Assembly (NCBI GenBank): GCA_949840935.1
Contig: CATKXX010000004.1
Span: 1 to 64,000, forward strand
Length of the DNA stretch: 64,000 nt
Direction: 5' to 3'
DNA from: an uncultured Acetatifactor sp.
GTDB taxonomy: Bacteria > Bacillota > Clostridia > Lachnospirales > Lachnospiraceae
Shown: positions 25,215 through 33,732 of the stretch, piece after piece
Layout: each line of letters begins with the position of its first letter
How positions within the stretch are numbered: the first letter of the stretch is position 1
The notes under the pieces: model-generated
What the model was told of the DNA's origin: nothing
What the model saw: only the letters and a program-made list of their open reading frames with translations
The model's database searches: none
Position numbers and translations under genes: made by a program

Positions 25215-26225
25215 ATGGAACCCATCATTCAGATACAAAAGGTTACCAAGACATTCCTGGGAAAGGACAATCAGGTGGAAGCGCTGAAGGGTATCAGCCT
25301 TGACATTGAAAAGGGCGATATCTACGGCATAATCGGTATGAGCGGCGCTGGGAAATCCACCCTGGTGCGCTGTCTGAATTTCCTGGAAAAGCCTACAACG
25401 GGTACGGTATTGATAGAAAATAAGGATCTGTCCGCCATGGCCGAGAAGGAACTGCGGAAGACCAGGACGGAGATTGCCATGATCTTCCAGCATTTCAACC
25501 TGCTGATGCAGAGGAATGTCCTGGATAATGTATGCTTCCCCATGGAGATCGTGGGTATGAAAAAGGCGGCTGCCAGGAAACGGGCCATGGAGCTGTTGGA
25601 GATCGTGGGGCTGTCCGAGAAGGCCAAGAGCTACCCGGCGCAGCTGTCCGGCGGGCAGAAACAGAGGGTGGCCATTGCCAGGGCGCTGGCGAACAACCCG
25701 AAGATCCTGCTGTGCGACGAAGCCACCAGCGCGTTGGATCCCACCACCACAAAGGCAATCCTGCAGCTTCTGCAGCAGATCAACAGGGATTACGGCATCA
25801 CCATCGTGATCATCACCCATGAGATGGCGGTGGTGCAGGAAATCTGTTCCCATGTAGCCATCATTGACAACGGCGAGCTGGCGGAGCACGGGACGGTGGA
25901 GGAGGTATTCACCTCGCCCAAAACCCCGGCGGCGAAGAAGCTGGTATTTATGGTCAATCCCCAGATGGCGGAGATGCGGAGCAAGAGGTGTATCCGCATT
26001 GTGTTTGTGGAAAATTCCTCCTTCGAGCCGGTGATCGCCAATATGATCCTGGAGTGCAAGGCCCCGGTGAATATCCTTCTGGCCGATACCAAGGATATCA
26101 ACGGGATTGCCCATGGGCAGATGATCCTGCAGCTGCCCGAGGACGAGGCTGTGGCGGCAAAGATGATCCATTACCTGGAGGAGAGAAAGCTGACGGTGGA
26201 GGAGGTGGATTCCTATGTGGGATGA
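25215..26225 (+). CDS. metN: Methionine ABC transporter ATPase
   Basis: 336 residues. Walker A GMSGAGKSTLVRCLNFLEKP (about 41-60), signature LSGGQKQRVAIARAL, Walker B ILLCDEATSALDP, H-loop ITHEMAVVQE. A C-terminal NIL/ACT-like domain (about 255-336) distinguishes MetN from other ATPases and senses intracellular methionine in the characterised family. Its last 11 bases overlap the metI start, so translation is probably coupled. Confidence 0.95.
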   Translation: MEPIIQIQKVTKTFLGKDNQVEALKGISLDIEKGDIYGIIGMSGAGKSTLVRCLNFLEKPTTGTVLIENKDLSAMAEKELRKTRTEIAMIFQHFNLLMQRNVLDNVCFPMEIVGMKKAAARKRAMELLEIVGLSEKAKSYPAQLSGGQKQRVAIARALANNPKILLCDEATSALDPTTTKAILQLLQQINRDYGITIVIITHEMAVVQEICSHVAIIDNGELAEHGTVEEVFTSPKTPAAKKLVFMVNPQMAEMRSKRCIRIVFVENSSFEPVIANMILECKAPVNILLADTKDINGIAHGQMILQLPEDEAVAAKMIHYLEERKLTVEEVDSYVG

Positions 26226-26916
26226 GATAATGGTTTATTGGCAGCAGGAGGGCTCTGTTATGACCCCCATGGTGAGCCTGCTGCTGGAAAGTGTCCTGGT
26301 GACCCTTTATATGACGGTGGTCTCCACGGTGGCGGCTTACATCCTGGGGCTTCCCATGGGGATTGCCATGGTGGTGACCGCGCCGGGCGGGCTGCGGCCC
26401 AATCATGTTACATACAGGATATTGGATTTTGTGGCAAATATTGTGAGAAGCGTCCCGTTTCTGATCCTGCTGATCCTGGTCATACCCCTGACCCGGGCCA
26501 TCGTGGGAAAAGCCTACGGGCCTACATCTGCCATCGTGCCCCTGGTGCTGGCGGCGGCCCCGTTCATTGCGCGAATGGTGGAATCCTCCCTGCAGGAGGT
26601 CGATAAGGGAGTGATCGAGGCGGCGCAGAGTATGGGGGCGGATCTCTGGACCATCATCTGGAAGGTGCTTCTGGCGGAGGCCAGGACTTCCCTGATCGTA
26701 GGGGCTACCATCGTGCTGGGAACCGTTCTCGGATATTCCGCCATGGCGGGAATTGTGGGCGGCGGCGGCCTGGGTGATATTGCCATTCAGTACGGCTACT
26801 ACCGCCGGGAGGAGGATGTCATGTGGGTGTCGGTGATCCTGCTGGTAGTGCTGGTGCAGGTGATGCAGTATGTAGGGACTCTGATTTCCAAGAAGACGGA
26901 TAAGCGGGTACGCTGA
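26215..26916 (+). CDS. metI: Methionine ABC transporter permease
   Basis: 233 residues, about five TM segments. Family marks are VRSVPFLILLILVIPLTR (about 81-98), the EAA loop VIEAAQSMGADLWTIIWKVLL (split: VIEAAQSMGADLW near 137) and MAGIVGGGGLGDIAIQYGY near 178. The gene begins inside the end of metN. 74 bases separate it from metQ. Confidence 0.95.
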   Translation: MWDEIMVYWQQEGSVMTPMVSLLLESVLVTLYMTVVSTVAAYILGLPMGIAMVVTAPGGLRPNHVTYRILDFVANIVRSVPFLILLILVIPLTRAIVGKAYGPTSAIVPLVLAAAPFIARMVESSLQEVDKGVIEAAQSMGADLWTIIWKVLLAEARTSLIVGATIVLGTVLGYSAMAGIVGGGGLGDIAIQYGYYRREEDVMWVSVILLVVLVQVMQYVGTLISKKTDKRVR

Positions 26917-26990
26917 TATTTGGTACTGACAGGCTGGATACAGGGCTGTTTAGTATAGAGAAGGCCGTAAAAGGCAGAGGAGGATACGTT

Positions 26991-27800
26991 ATGAAAAAGA
27001 AATGGATTGCGCTTGTAAGCGCGGCAGTGCTGGCAGCGGGGGTATTGACCGGCTGCGGCGGTGAAAAGGATGACAAGACGATCAGGGTGGCGGCCAGCGC
27101 TGTTCCCCATGCGGAAATCCTGGAGCAGGCAAAGCCCATCCTGGCGGAGCAGGGCTATACATTGGAAATTCAGGTTTTTGAAGACTATGTGCAGCCCAAC
27201 AATGTGGTGGATTCCGGCGACTTTGATGCCAATTATTTCCAGCACATCCCCTATTTGGAGAGCTTCAACGTGGAGCATAATATGAACCTGGTAAACGCGG
27301 GAGGGATTCATTACGAGCCCTTCGGGCTTTATCCCGGTAAGGAAACCGACGTGGCAAATATGCAGGACGCTACCATAGCGGTTCCCAATGACACTACCAA
27401 CGAGGCCCGCGCGCTTTTGCTGCTCCAGGATAACGGCTATATTACGCTGAAAGAAGGCGCAGGCCTGGAAGCTACCAAGCTGGATATTGTGGAGAACCCT
27501 TATAACATTGAGATCATCGAATTGGAGGCGGCACAGATTCCCAGGACCCTTCCCGATGTTTCCTTCGGCGTCATGAACGGGAATTATGCCCTTCAGGCAG
27601 GCTATACTGTAGCGGAGAATGCGCTGTTGTATGAGAGCGCCGAGTCCGATGCGGCGGCTACCTATGTAAATGTGATCGCTGTGAAGGAAGGGAATGAGGA
27701 TTCAGACAAGATCAGGGCGCTGGTCGATGTGCTCAAATCCGATGCGATCAAGGATTATATCAACGAGAATTATAACGGCGGGGTCATTCCCTATAAGTAA
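26991..27800 (+). CDS. metQ: Methionine-binding lipoprotein
   Basis: NlpA-family substrate-binding protein, 269 residues, with signal peptide and lipobox LTGC (Cys22). VAASAVPHAEILE near 34 and DFDANYFQHIPYLESFN near 81 are hallmark MetQ sequences, as is the C-terminal FGVMNGNYALQAG region. It captures methionine outside the membrane for MetNI. AGGAGG precedes the ATG. Confidence 0.95.
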   Translation: MKKKWIALVSAAVLAAGVLTGCGGEKDDKTIRVAASAVPHAEILEQAKPILAEQGYTLEIQVFEDYVQPNNVVDSGDFDANYFQHIPYLESFNVEHNMNLVNAGGIHYEPFGLYPGKETDVANMQDATIAVPNDTTNEARALLLLQDNGYITLKEGAGLEATKLDIVENPYNIEIIELEAAQIPRTLPDVSFGVMNGNYALQAGYTVAENALLYESAESDAAATYVNVIAVKEGNEDSDKIRALVDVLKSDAIKDYINENYNGGVIPYK

Positions 27801-27832
27801 AAAGATTCTGCGGAAACGGCAGGGGTAAGGAA

Positions 27833-28273
27833 ATGAAAATTTCAACGAAGGGCAGATACGCGGTGAGGGTCATGCTTGACCTGGCGCTGAATCACACGGG
27901 AGAATGCATCAAGGCCAGGGACATTGCCGCCAGGCAGGGTATTTCCGAGAAATACCTGGAACAGATCATCGCCGTGCTGAACAGGGCGGGATATGTGAAA
28001 AGCGTCCGCGGCGCCCAGGGCGGCTATAAGATCGCCAGGGCACCGGAGGAGTATACGGTGGGAATGATCCTGCGGCTGACGGAGGGTTCCATGGCCCCCG
28101 TGGCCTGCCTGGAAGGGGATGCAGAGGAATGCGGGCGCCGCGGCACCTGCGAGACGCTGCAGGTCTGGCAGGAGCTCTACGCTGCCATCAATGGGGTCAT
28201 CGATCATGTTACCATCGCCGATTTAGTGGAGAGGAGCCGCAGGCGGAGGGACAATCTGGATTACAGCATATAA
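27833..28273 (+). CDS. Rrf2-family regulator with three conserved cysteines
   Basis: 146 residues. Winged helix at the N-terminus: MKISTKGRYAVRVMLDLA, then ISEKYLEQIIAVLNRAGYV and SVRGAQGGYKIAR. Cys92, Cys100 and Cys106 resemble the Fe-S ligand cluster of IscR, but the first spacing is two residues longer than in E. coli IscR. Its place at the end of cysK-metNIQ suggests a CymR/IscR-like role in sulfur or Fe-S control, possibly through the inverted repeat at 24091. It converges on the next gene across a shared terminator. Confidence 0.9.
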   Translation: MKISTKGRYAVRVMLDLALNHTGECIKARDIAARQGISEKYLEQIIAVLNRAGYVKSVRGAQGGYKIARAPEEYTVGMILRLTEGSMAPVACLEGDAEECGRRGTCETLQVWQELYAAINGVIDHVTIADLVERSRRRRDNLDYSI

Positions 28274-28280
28274 AGTCAAC

Positions 28281-28326
28281 AAAACGCGGTCTGCCGGCTA
28301 TTGACGCCAACGGCATACCGCGTTTT
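28281..28326. terminator. Bidirectional terminator overlapping the end of the minus-strand gene
   Basis: AAAACGCGGT (28281-28290) pairs with ACCGCGTTTT (28317-28326), with inner GCCG/CGGC pairing. The stop codon of the leftward gene (28298-28300) lies in the loop, so the hairpin is shared by both converging genes. Confidence 0.8.
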
Positions 28327-29425
28327 CCATTTTCAGAGTGTCGATCAGCTCTTTTCCTTCCTTGCTGCGGTGGTAGAGCTGTATGCTGCCGATACCGGCC
28401 CCGCCTGCCCACAGCGGGCTGTCCAACCGGCGCCCTTCGGGGGTCTCATACCGCAGGCGCATCATCTGTTCCCTGGTGCAGCTGCAGGAAATCTTGATCA
28501 CGGCGGTCTTGTTCCGCGCCGTGATATGCCATATGAACCGCCTGTTTGTCTCTTTTACCTCCCAATTCTGCCTGGAAAAAAGAAACGGCCTTACAAAACC
28601 AAACTCGTAATCCTCCCCCATGTAGGTCAGCTGTATCATCAGCCTGCGGCGGAGGGGGAAAAACAGGAACCTGGGGCAGCAGCCGTTGACAGCAAGTACG
28701 GAATGCTTCAGTTCCCTCTCCGTGCGGGAGCTGGTAAGCCTGCCGGAGGCAAACTGGAACAGGGGCCTGACAAAGCTGCGTCCCCAGTGTTTATCCGCAT
28801 AACCGCAGCTGGTATCGGGGGATACCTGGTAGGTAATGTCATCCAGGGTTACCGTTCCACGGAAAAAGCTTCGGATGCCCTCCCCGTGCCAGAAGTTTTC
28901 CAGCCCGTTGATCAGCCGGAAGAAGCTTCCCGACAGGAGCCCTGTATTACAGGCTACCGCCTTGTGAACCTCCACGTCCCATTCCATCCATCCGGCGTCG
29001 GACATGAAAGAGCGGTGCCTTGCTTCCGAAGGCGTTACCTCTACAAATCCGCTGATGCGGTTTTCGCTGTAAAAGCAGTCCTCAAGCTGTATCACCATAG
29101 GGCTTCCGGTCACCTTCAGGGAGGCTATGGGGTAGAAGGCGTGAAGCTGCCTGCCGCCCTCGCCGTTCTCGTCCGGGTATGCCCCGGCTTTTATCATGAC
29201 ATAGGAGGGCCTCATCCCTCTTTTTTTGAAATAGGGGTGCTGTCCCAGGATTAGCTGTTCGCCTCCCAGCCCCGGATTAATGATGAAAAATTCCACAAAA
29301 AATGTGCGGGTTTCCCCGGTCTGGGCCTCCACCCCGGTAAAGGAGTGGAACCAGCGCATGTAGCCCTTCCGGGCCAGGGAACCCCGCAGCATATATGAAT
29401 TTTTATTCAGATCGGATTGATTCAT
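28298..29425 (-). CDS. Tocopherol cyclase-like (lipocalin-type) protein
   Basis: 375 residues without signal peptide. The sequence GYADKHWGRSF (about 207-217) followed by an aromatic/Ser-rich stretch resembles the tocopherol-cyclase family motif, and FHSFTGVEAQTGETRTFFVEF near 26 fits its N-terminal beta-barrel. In bacteria this fold occurs in uncharacterised proteins; tocopherol synthesis is not implied. The family assignment rests on these two motifs only. Start codon 29425 lies after a strong promoter at 29475-29503. Confidence 0.65.
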   Translation of the reverse strand: MNQSDLNKNSYMLRGSLARKGYMRWFHSFTGVEAQTGETRTFFVEFFIINPGLGGEQLILGQHPYFKKRGMRPSYVMIKAGAYPDENGEGGRQLHAFYPIASLKVTGSPMVIQLEDCFYSENRISGFVEVTPSEARHRSFMSDAGWMEWDVEVHKAVACNTGLLSGSFFRLINGLENFWHGEGIRSFFRGTVTLDDITYQVSPDTSCGYADKHWGRSFVRPLFQFASGRLTSSRTERELKHSVLAVNGCCPRFLFFPLRRRLMIQLTYMGEDYEFGFVRPFLFSRQNWEVKETNRRFIWHITARNKTAVIKISCSCTREQMMRLRYETPEGRRLDSPLWAGGAGIGSIQLYHRSKEGKELIDTLKMENAVCRWRQ

Positions 29426-29474
29426 CTACTATTTCGCCCTGCCTGTGAAGCAACATTTCGTAGTAACTTGACTT

Positions 29475-29503
29475 ATTATACTACAATATCTAGTAAATGA
29501 CAA
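29475..29503 (-). promoter_or_regulatory. Promoter of the tocopherol cyclase-like gene
   Basis: On the minus strand TTGTCA (29503-29498), 17-base spacer, TATAAT (29480-29475). Confidence 0.7.
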
Positions 29504-29551
29504 GGCTGTCGCATAAAATTAAGAATTAGAGCGGCTGTTGTGGAAAGGAAT

Positions 29552-29579
29552 TTGATTTTCAGGGCGGCCATGCTATAAT
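29552..29579 (+). promoter_or_regulatory. Extended -10 promoter of the secreted DUF3298-type gene
   Basis: TTGATT, 16-base spacer, TATAAT with TGC directly upstream. The -10 overlaps a dispersed repeat starting at 29575. Confidence 0.6.
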
Positions 29580-29599
29580 TAAGGTGGATTATACTAGAG
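29575..29599 (+). repeat. Dispersed 25-base repeat, copy 1
   Basis: Contains aaggtggattatactagag preceded by ataatt; identical over 25 bases to 47695-47719. Both copies lie in intergenic DNA. Confidence 0.6.
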
Positions 29600-29704
29600 A
29601 CAATATGCAGTGATGCAGCATAACTTCAGGTGAAATCGGCGGTGCCGGAAGCCTGGGCTGGGGGGACAAGATTGAAAATTAAATTTATTAAAAGGAAAAG
29701 AAAA

Positions 29705-31552
29705 ATGACGAAAAAGATTTTCCGGGTGATGGCGGCAGGGCTGGTGGTCCTTGCGGCAGGCATGGTAATACAGAGGGAGGACGGCGGAGGCCCTTCTTCT
29801 TTTCAAAGAGACAAAAATGTATCGGGATGCCGGTTCGGGGAGCAGCATTCAGAGCCGGAAATGGTATCAGAAAGGCGGGAAAGCCCTTCCATGGGCAGCG
29901 CAGAGCCCTTCCGGGATGATGCGGGGAGTAATATCCAGATGGCGGACGGTTATCTGTACACATACTGGGACAACTGCCTTTGCAGATATGATCCCGATAC
30001 GCTGAAGGAAACTGTGCTGTATGAGGCGGCATCCTCCCAGCACGGTGATTTCTGTATCTGGGGCGATTATGTCTATTTCATGGTAGTCCCCAATGTCAGT
30101 TTTGTGGGCAAGGCCCATGGTTCTCTCTACCGGGTGAGATGTGACGGCAGCGACGAGGCAGTCTGCCTGACCAGTGTAAAAATGCCGGGACAGGAAGACT
30201 GGGCGGGATATTATCAGTATTACACGCTGGATACCTATGATGATATCCTGTATCTGATCGGCCAGCAGGATGATACGGAAAATCTGTACTTCCGTCTGAA
30301 TCAGAAGGGCGACATTTCGCGGGCGCCGGAGAGTGAGACTCTGTATGGTAGGCTGCCGGCGGGGTATTCCGGCTGGCGTGCCGGAAGCCGTATGATGTCA
30401 CTGCCTTATTCCATGCGGAATTACGGCTATTTCTTTGTCATGGATGAGGACAGGAGGCTGATGCGCATGGATGCGGAAGGTAAGCGCAAGGAGAGCTTTA
30501 CCGCCCTGGATGAGAGCTTTACCATCCCGGTCATTACGAACGATGCTATTCTGTTCCGGGACAGCCTTGCTGATGGGGATAGCTTTACCTGGTACAGGAT
30601 ATCCCTGGATGAGATAGAGGAGGTGGAAGAGATTGGGCAGGGCCCCACGGAGGAGAGGTTTGTCTTCTGTGATGAGGATGGACTGTATATTGTCTGCGAG
30701 GGCCAGGAGGAATGGGCAGAGATCGTTTTTATGGACTGGGAAGGGAACAGCAGCTGGAGGAACAGCTTTCCCAGGACTTTCTATTCCGCAGTGGACTATT
30801 TTGACGGGGAATCTTACTATTATACCGTCGCTGCCAACGGTGTGGAGACGGTCAAAAGGCTTGGGATGGAGACGGCAGACGAACCGGTGACTGTGGCCGA
30901 ATATGACAGGGATTCTTACAGCAGGTGCACGTCCAGGGAGCGTTTTACCTGTAGCTGGACGGATGAGTATACCGGCAGCCAGGTGAATTATGAGATTACG
31001 GAAATCCATTTTACGGAGGAGACAGGGGGGCTTGGAAGGGTCAATGATTTCCTCGATGAATGGTATGGGCAGCAGTATGCTTCCCTGGAGGAATATAAGG
31101 AAACCATACGCAGGAATGACAGTGAGTGGAGCGGGGATGGAGAACGGCCAATCAATTATGTGGAGATTTCCAGGAACGCCGGCGTATGCTATATGGACGA
31201 AACCTATGTGGGAGTCTGCATTAATGATTATGAGTACTGGTGGGGCTCGGCCCATGGCTCCCATGGGAGCGATTATTATATGTTTGACAGGGCTTCTGGC
31301 AGACGGATTTCCATTACGGATGTGGTTAAGGATTCCCCGGAGGAGATCTGTGCGATCATGGCGCCATATGTGGAGGCGGTGGCGGCCTGGGGAACGGATG
31401 AGGAGGGCTGGGAGCAGATGATACTGGACGAGGGGCGCTTTTACCTTTCCGAGGAAGGGATTGGCCTGCATTTTGATGTGTATGAGATTGACAGCTATGC
31501 GGCAGGGGATCGGGAGATCATTGTGCCTTATGACTTGTTTGATCTGCGGTGA
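29705..31552 (+). CDS. Membrane-anchored or secreted protein with DUF5050-like propeller and DUF3298-like C-terminus
   Basis: 615 residues. An N-terminal hydrophobic segment (about 5-21) acts as signal or anchor; no lipobox. The middle (about 70-390) has repeats such as DGYLYTYWDNCLCRYD and DYVYFMVVPN that look like DUF5050/beta-propeller blades. The C-terminal ~150 residues match a DUF3298 (RsiV/PdaC-type) domain, ending in IGLHFDVYEIDSYAAGDRE and IIVPYDL. I start at 29705 with AAAGGAAAAG upstream. The likely location is the outer membrane face, with unknown ligand. Confidence 0.72.
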   Translation: MTKKIFRVMAAGLVVLAAGMVIQREDGGGPSSFQRDKNVSGCRFGEQHSEPEMVSERRESPSMGSAEPFRDDAGSNIQMADGYLYTYWDNCLCRYDPDTLKETVLYEAASSQHGDFCIWGDYVYFMVVPNVSFVGKAHGSLYRVRCDGSDEAVCLTSVKMPGQEDWAGYYQYYTLDTYDDILYLIGQQDDTENLYFRLNQKGDISRAPESETLYGRLPAGYSGWRAGSRMMSLPYSMRNYGYFFVMDEDRRLMRMDAEGKRKESFTALDESFTIPVITNDAILFRDSLADGDSFTWYRISLDEIEEVEEIGQGPTEERFVFCDEDGLYIVCEGQEEWAEIVFMDWEGNSSWRNSFPRTFYSAVDYFDGESYYYTVAANGVETVKRLGMETADEPVTVAEYDRDSYSRCTSRERFTCSWTDEYTGSQVNYEITEIHFTEETGGLGRVNDFLDEWYGQQYASLEEYKETIRRNDSEWSGDGERPINYVEISRNAGVCYMDETYVGVCINDYEYWWGSAHGSHGSDYYMFDRASGRRISITDVVKDSPEEICAIMAPYVEAVAAWGTDEEGWEQMILDEGRFYLSEEGIGLHFDVYEIDSYAAGDREIIVPYDLFDLR

Positions 31553-31597
31553 GGGGATTGTGTTTCGGCCCCTGCAGCATTTCTTTCTCCGGTTTTC

Positions 31598-32617
31598 TTA
31601 CAGATTCTCCCGGATGCGGATGTCAACGGCTACATAGTATTGTTCCTTCTCCGGGTATTCGCCTGTGGTCAGATAAGCAAAGAGCAGCTCCAGCGGCCTG
31701 CTGCCCTGTACTTTGGGCTGCTGGCAGATGACGGCGGAGATGATGCCTTTCTTTACCAGTTCCCTGGTGGTGGGAACCAGGTCATACGCCACGATGCACA
31801 TGCGGTTTTGACGTCCCAGGGCGGTAACGCTGCGGCAGCCGCCGTAAACCCCGCCGGCGGCGAAATACAGGGCGTTGATCTCGGGATGATCCCGCAGCAG
31901 CTGGAAGGTTCTCTCATAACTCTCAATCTCGTCGTCGTGGGCTTCTATGATATCTGTAATATGTATGCGGTTCCGGCAGGGGCTGAGTGTCTTGCGGAAT
32001 CCCGCAATCCGCTCCGTATGGCAGAGAATCTGGGAGGAGCCGGTGATAATCCCTACGTTGACCTGCCCGGTGGTCATCAGTTTCAACAGCCCTGCGGCGG
32101 TGGAACCGCTCTTTTCATAATGACTTCCCACATAGGCTATGCGTTCGGAATTTTCAATGTCTGTGTTCAGTGTCACCACGGGGATTCCCTGCCCGGCCAG
32201 GCTGTTGATGCGCTCCCGGATGCAGTCGTCGTTGTAGGGGGCCAGGGCGATACCGTTTACCTCCTCTGCAACAAGTTCATCTAGCGCCATAAGCTGCGCC
32301 TCCAGATCCATGGGAATCTGCTTTACGATCACGGAGCAGTTGTAGCCGGCCAGCTCCTCAGCTTTCTCATTTACTCCCGCCAGCACATCCACATAAAAGG
32401 GATTTTCCGGTGAGAACAGGATCACTCCCAGCTTCAGCTTCTTTTTCTGGGCGGCCAGAACCAGGCCGGCGCGGTTGGGCTTGTATTCCAGTTCCTTTGC
32501 AATCCGGTTGATTTTTTCCGCTGTTTCGGGATTGACACTGCCCCGGTGATTGAGCACGCGGTCTACCGTCCCCCGGGACACCCCCGCCAGCAATGCGATT
32601 TCTTTGATGGTTGCCAT
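31598..32617 (-). CDS. LacI-family transcriptional regulator
   Basis: 339 residues. The N-terminal LacI helix-turn-helix is IKEIALLAGVSRGTVDRVLN (about 4-23) followed by hinge helix PNRAGLVLAAQKK. A periplasmic-binding-type sensor domain follows (LGVILFSPENPFYVDVLAG, NGIALAPYND, FAAGGVYGGCRSV), resembling regulators that bind sugars such as ribose or xylose. The pentose/fucose gene cluster starts about 1.1 kb away on the other strand and is a plausible target. CTCCTT complement gives an AAGGAG ribosome site. Confidence 0.88.
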   Translation of the reverse strand: MATIKEIALLAGVSRGTVDRVLNHRGSVNPETAEKINRIAKELEYKPNRAGLVLAAQKKKLKLGVILFSPENPFYVDVLAGVNEKAEELAGYNCSVIVKQIPMDLEAQLMALDELVAEEVNGIALAPYNDDCIRERINSLAGQGIPVVTLNTDIENSERIAYVGSHYEKSGSTAAGLLKLMTTGQVNVGIITGSSQILCHTERIAGFRKTLSPCRNRIHITDIIEAHDDEIESYERTFQLLRDHPEINALYFAAGGVYGGCRSVTALGRQNRMCIVAYDLVPTTRELVKKGIISAVICQQPKVQGSRPLELLFAYLTTGEYPEKEQYYVAVDIRIRENL

Positions 32618-32693
32618 GATTCTTCTCCTTGATGATCACTGTGCTGCCATAAATGAAGGAAATGCATACGGGCAGAAGTGGAGGATTGGATGA

Positions 32694-33540
32694 TTACACA
32701 AGCTGTTTGCCAAATTTTTCCATGCAGGCTTTCGCTTCTTCCAGAGACAGGCCGATCCTTTTCTGAAGCTTCTGCAAGATTACTTCATCCTCCAAGCCGT
32801 CTTCCTGTCCTAATTCGATAAGCATTTTTGCCTGGCCCTGCTGTACGCCTTGTTTTATGCCCTGCTGTACGCCCTGTTGTATACCCTGACGCATCCATTT
32901 TTCGGATTCCGTTTCGATGATAGTCCCGCCCATAACCTTCACCAGCCTTTCTTCACACTTGTTCCCGTTTGTGATGTGCGTAATGATTGTATTTACAAAT
33001 CCCATTAAATCTATCAGTTCTGCATCGGACAATTCGCCTGCTTCCCGCAGCCGCAGCATTTCATCTCTGAAATAGGTCAGATCTTCTATTGCCGGGTTTA
33101 CGTCTTTTCCTGACAGGATAACTTTTTCATATCTTGCGATATAGAAAGGAATATACGGGAACAGCCTTTTTTCAACAATATATTCCTTTGTAAGGTTCTC
33201 CAGAATCACATTGTCTGATTCATAATCCACAGCCTGCCCGTTTGGAAAAGTGAATGTAATGGTGGTGGTTGCAGGCGTTTTGTCTGTTTTCTTGATATAA
33301 ATGATGGAGAATCCCGGCATCGGGATGACGGCATGGCCGATATCCCATACCGCGGACTGTCTTGCGGCCCTCCGCTGTTTCGCCCTCTGTCAGGTATCCC
33401 TCGGAGGGCAGTACGGTCACTTCTGTGTCCAACGGGTATTTTTTTCCAAAGACATCGTTGATCACGGAAATAAAAAGCCGTTTGTGCTTACTTTTCATGG
33501 TCTTGAATACGTTATCGTAATCCGGGGTCTTTTTCTGCAT
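32694..33540 (-). pseudogene. Rpn-type PD-(D/E)XK nuclease/transposase gene, core deleted and frameshifted
   Basis: The first part, from the ATG at 33540 (MQKKTPDYDNVFKTMKSK, then LPSEGYLTEGE), is the N-terminus of the Rpn family. The continuation is in another frame from about 33360 (AVWDIGHAVIPMPGFSIIYI), through VEKRLFPYIPFYIARYEK to a C-terminus with GIQQGVQQGIKQGVQQG repeats. By comparison with intact family members, about 45 residues holding the nuclease core (the D..E.Q region) are missing at the junction. The upstream copy has a good AAGG ribosome site. The gene is probably inactive. Confidence 0.8.
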
Positions 33541-33642
33541 GTTTCTTACCTTCCGAAAATAGGCTGATCTCGTCTGAAAAATGTGTTCTGATGTCATTAT
33601 ATCGCGGCTGTTTACTTCTGACAACAAATAACTCGAAATCCC

Positions 33643-33671
33643 TTGCTTTTTTCCCTGAAAACGGATATGAT
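33643..33671 (+). promoter_or_regulatory. Promoter of the GH43/xylB cluster
   Basis: TTGCTT, 17-base spacer, TATGAT, followed by a small palindromic stretch GTGCTCGTGCAC (33683-33694), possibly part of an operator. It lies about 60 bases before the GH43 start. Confidence 0.6.
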
Positions 33672-33732
33672 AAAAAAAAGCGTGCTCGTGCACATAGAGG
33701 CGGAAGATTAAAAATTTTTAATGGAGTAAAAC

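Noticed and set aside
32860..32900. Repeated motif resembling a repeat array
   Set aside because: It codes the QQGIKQG-type repeats common at the C-terminus of Rpn proteins; not a CRISPR array.
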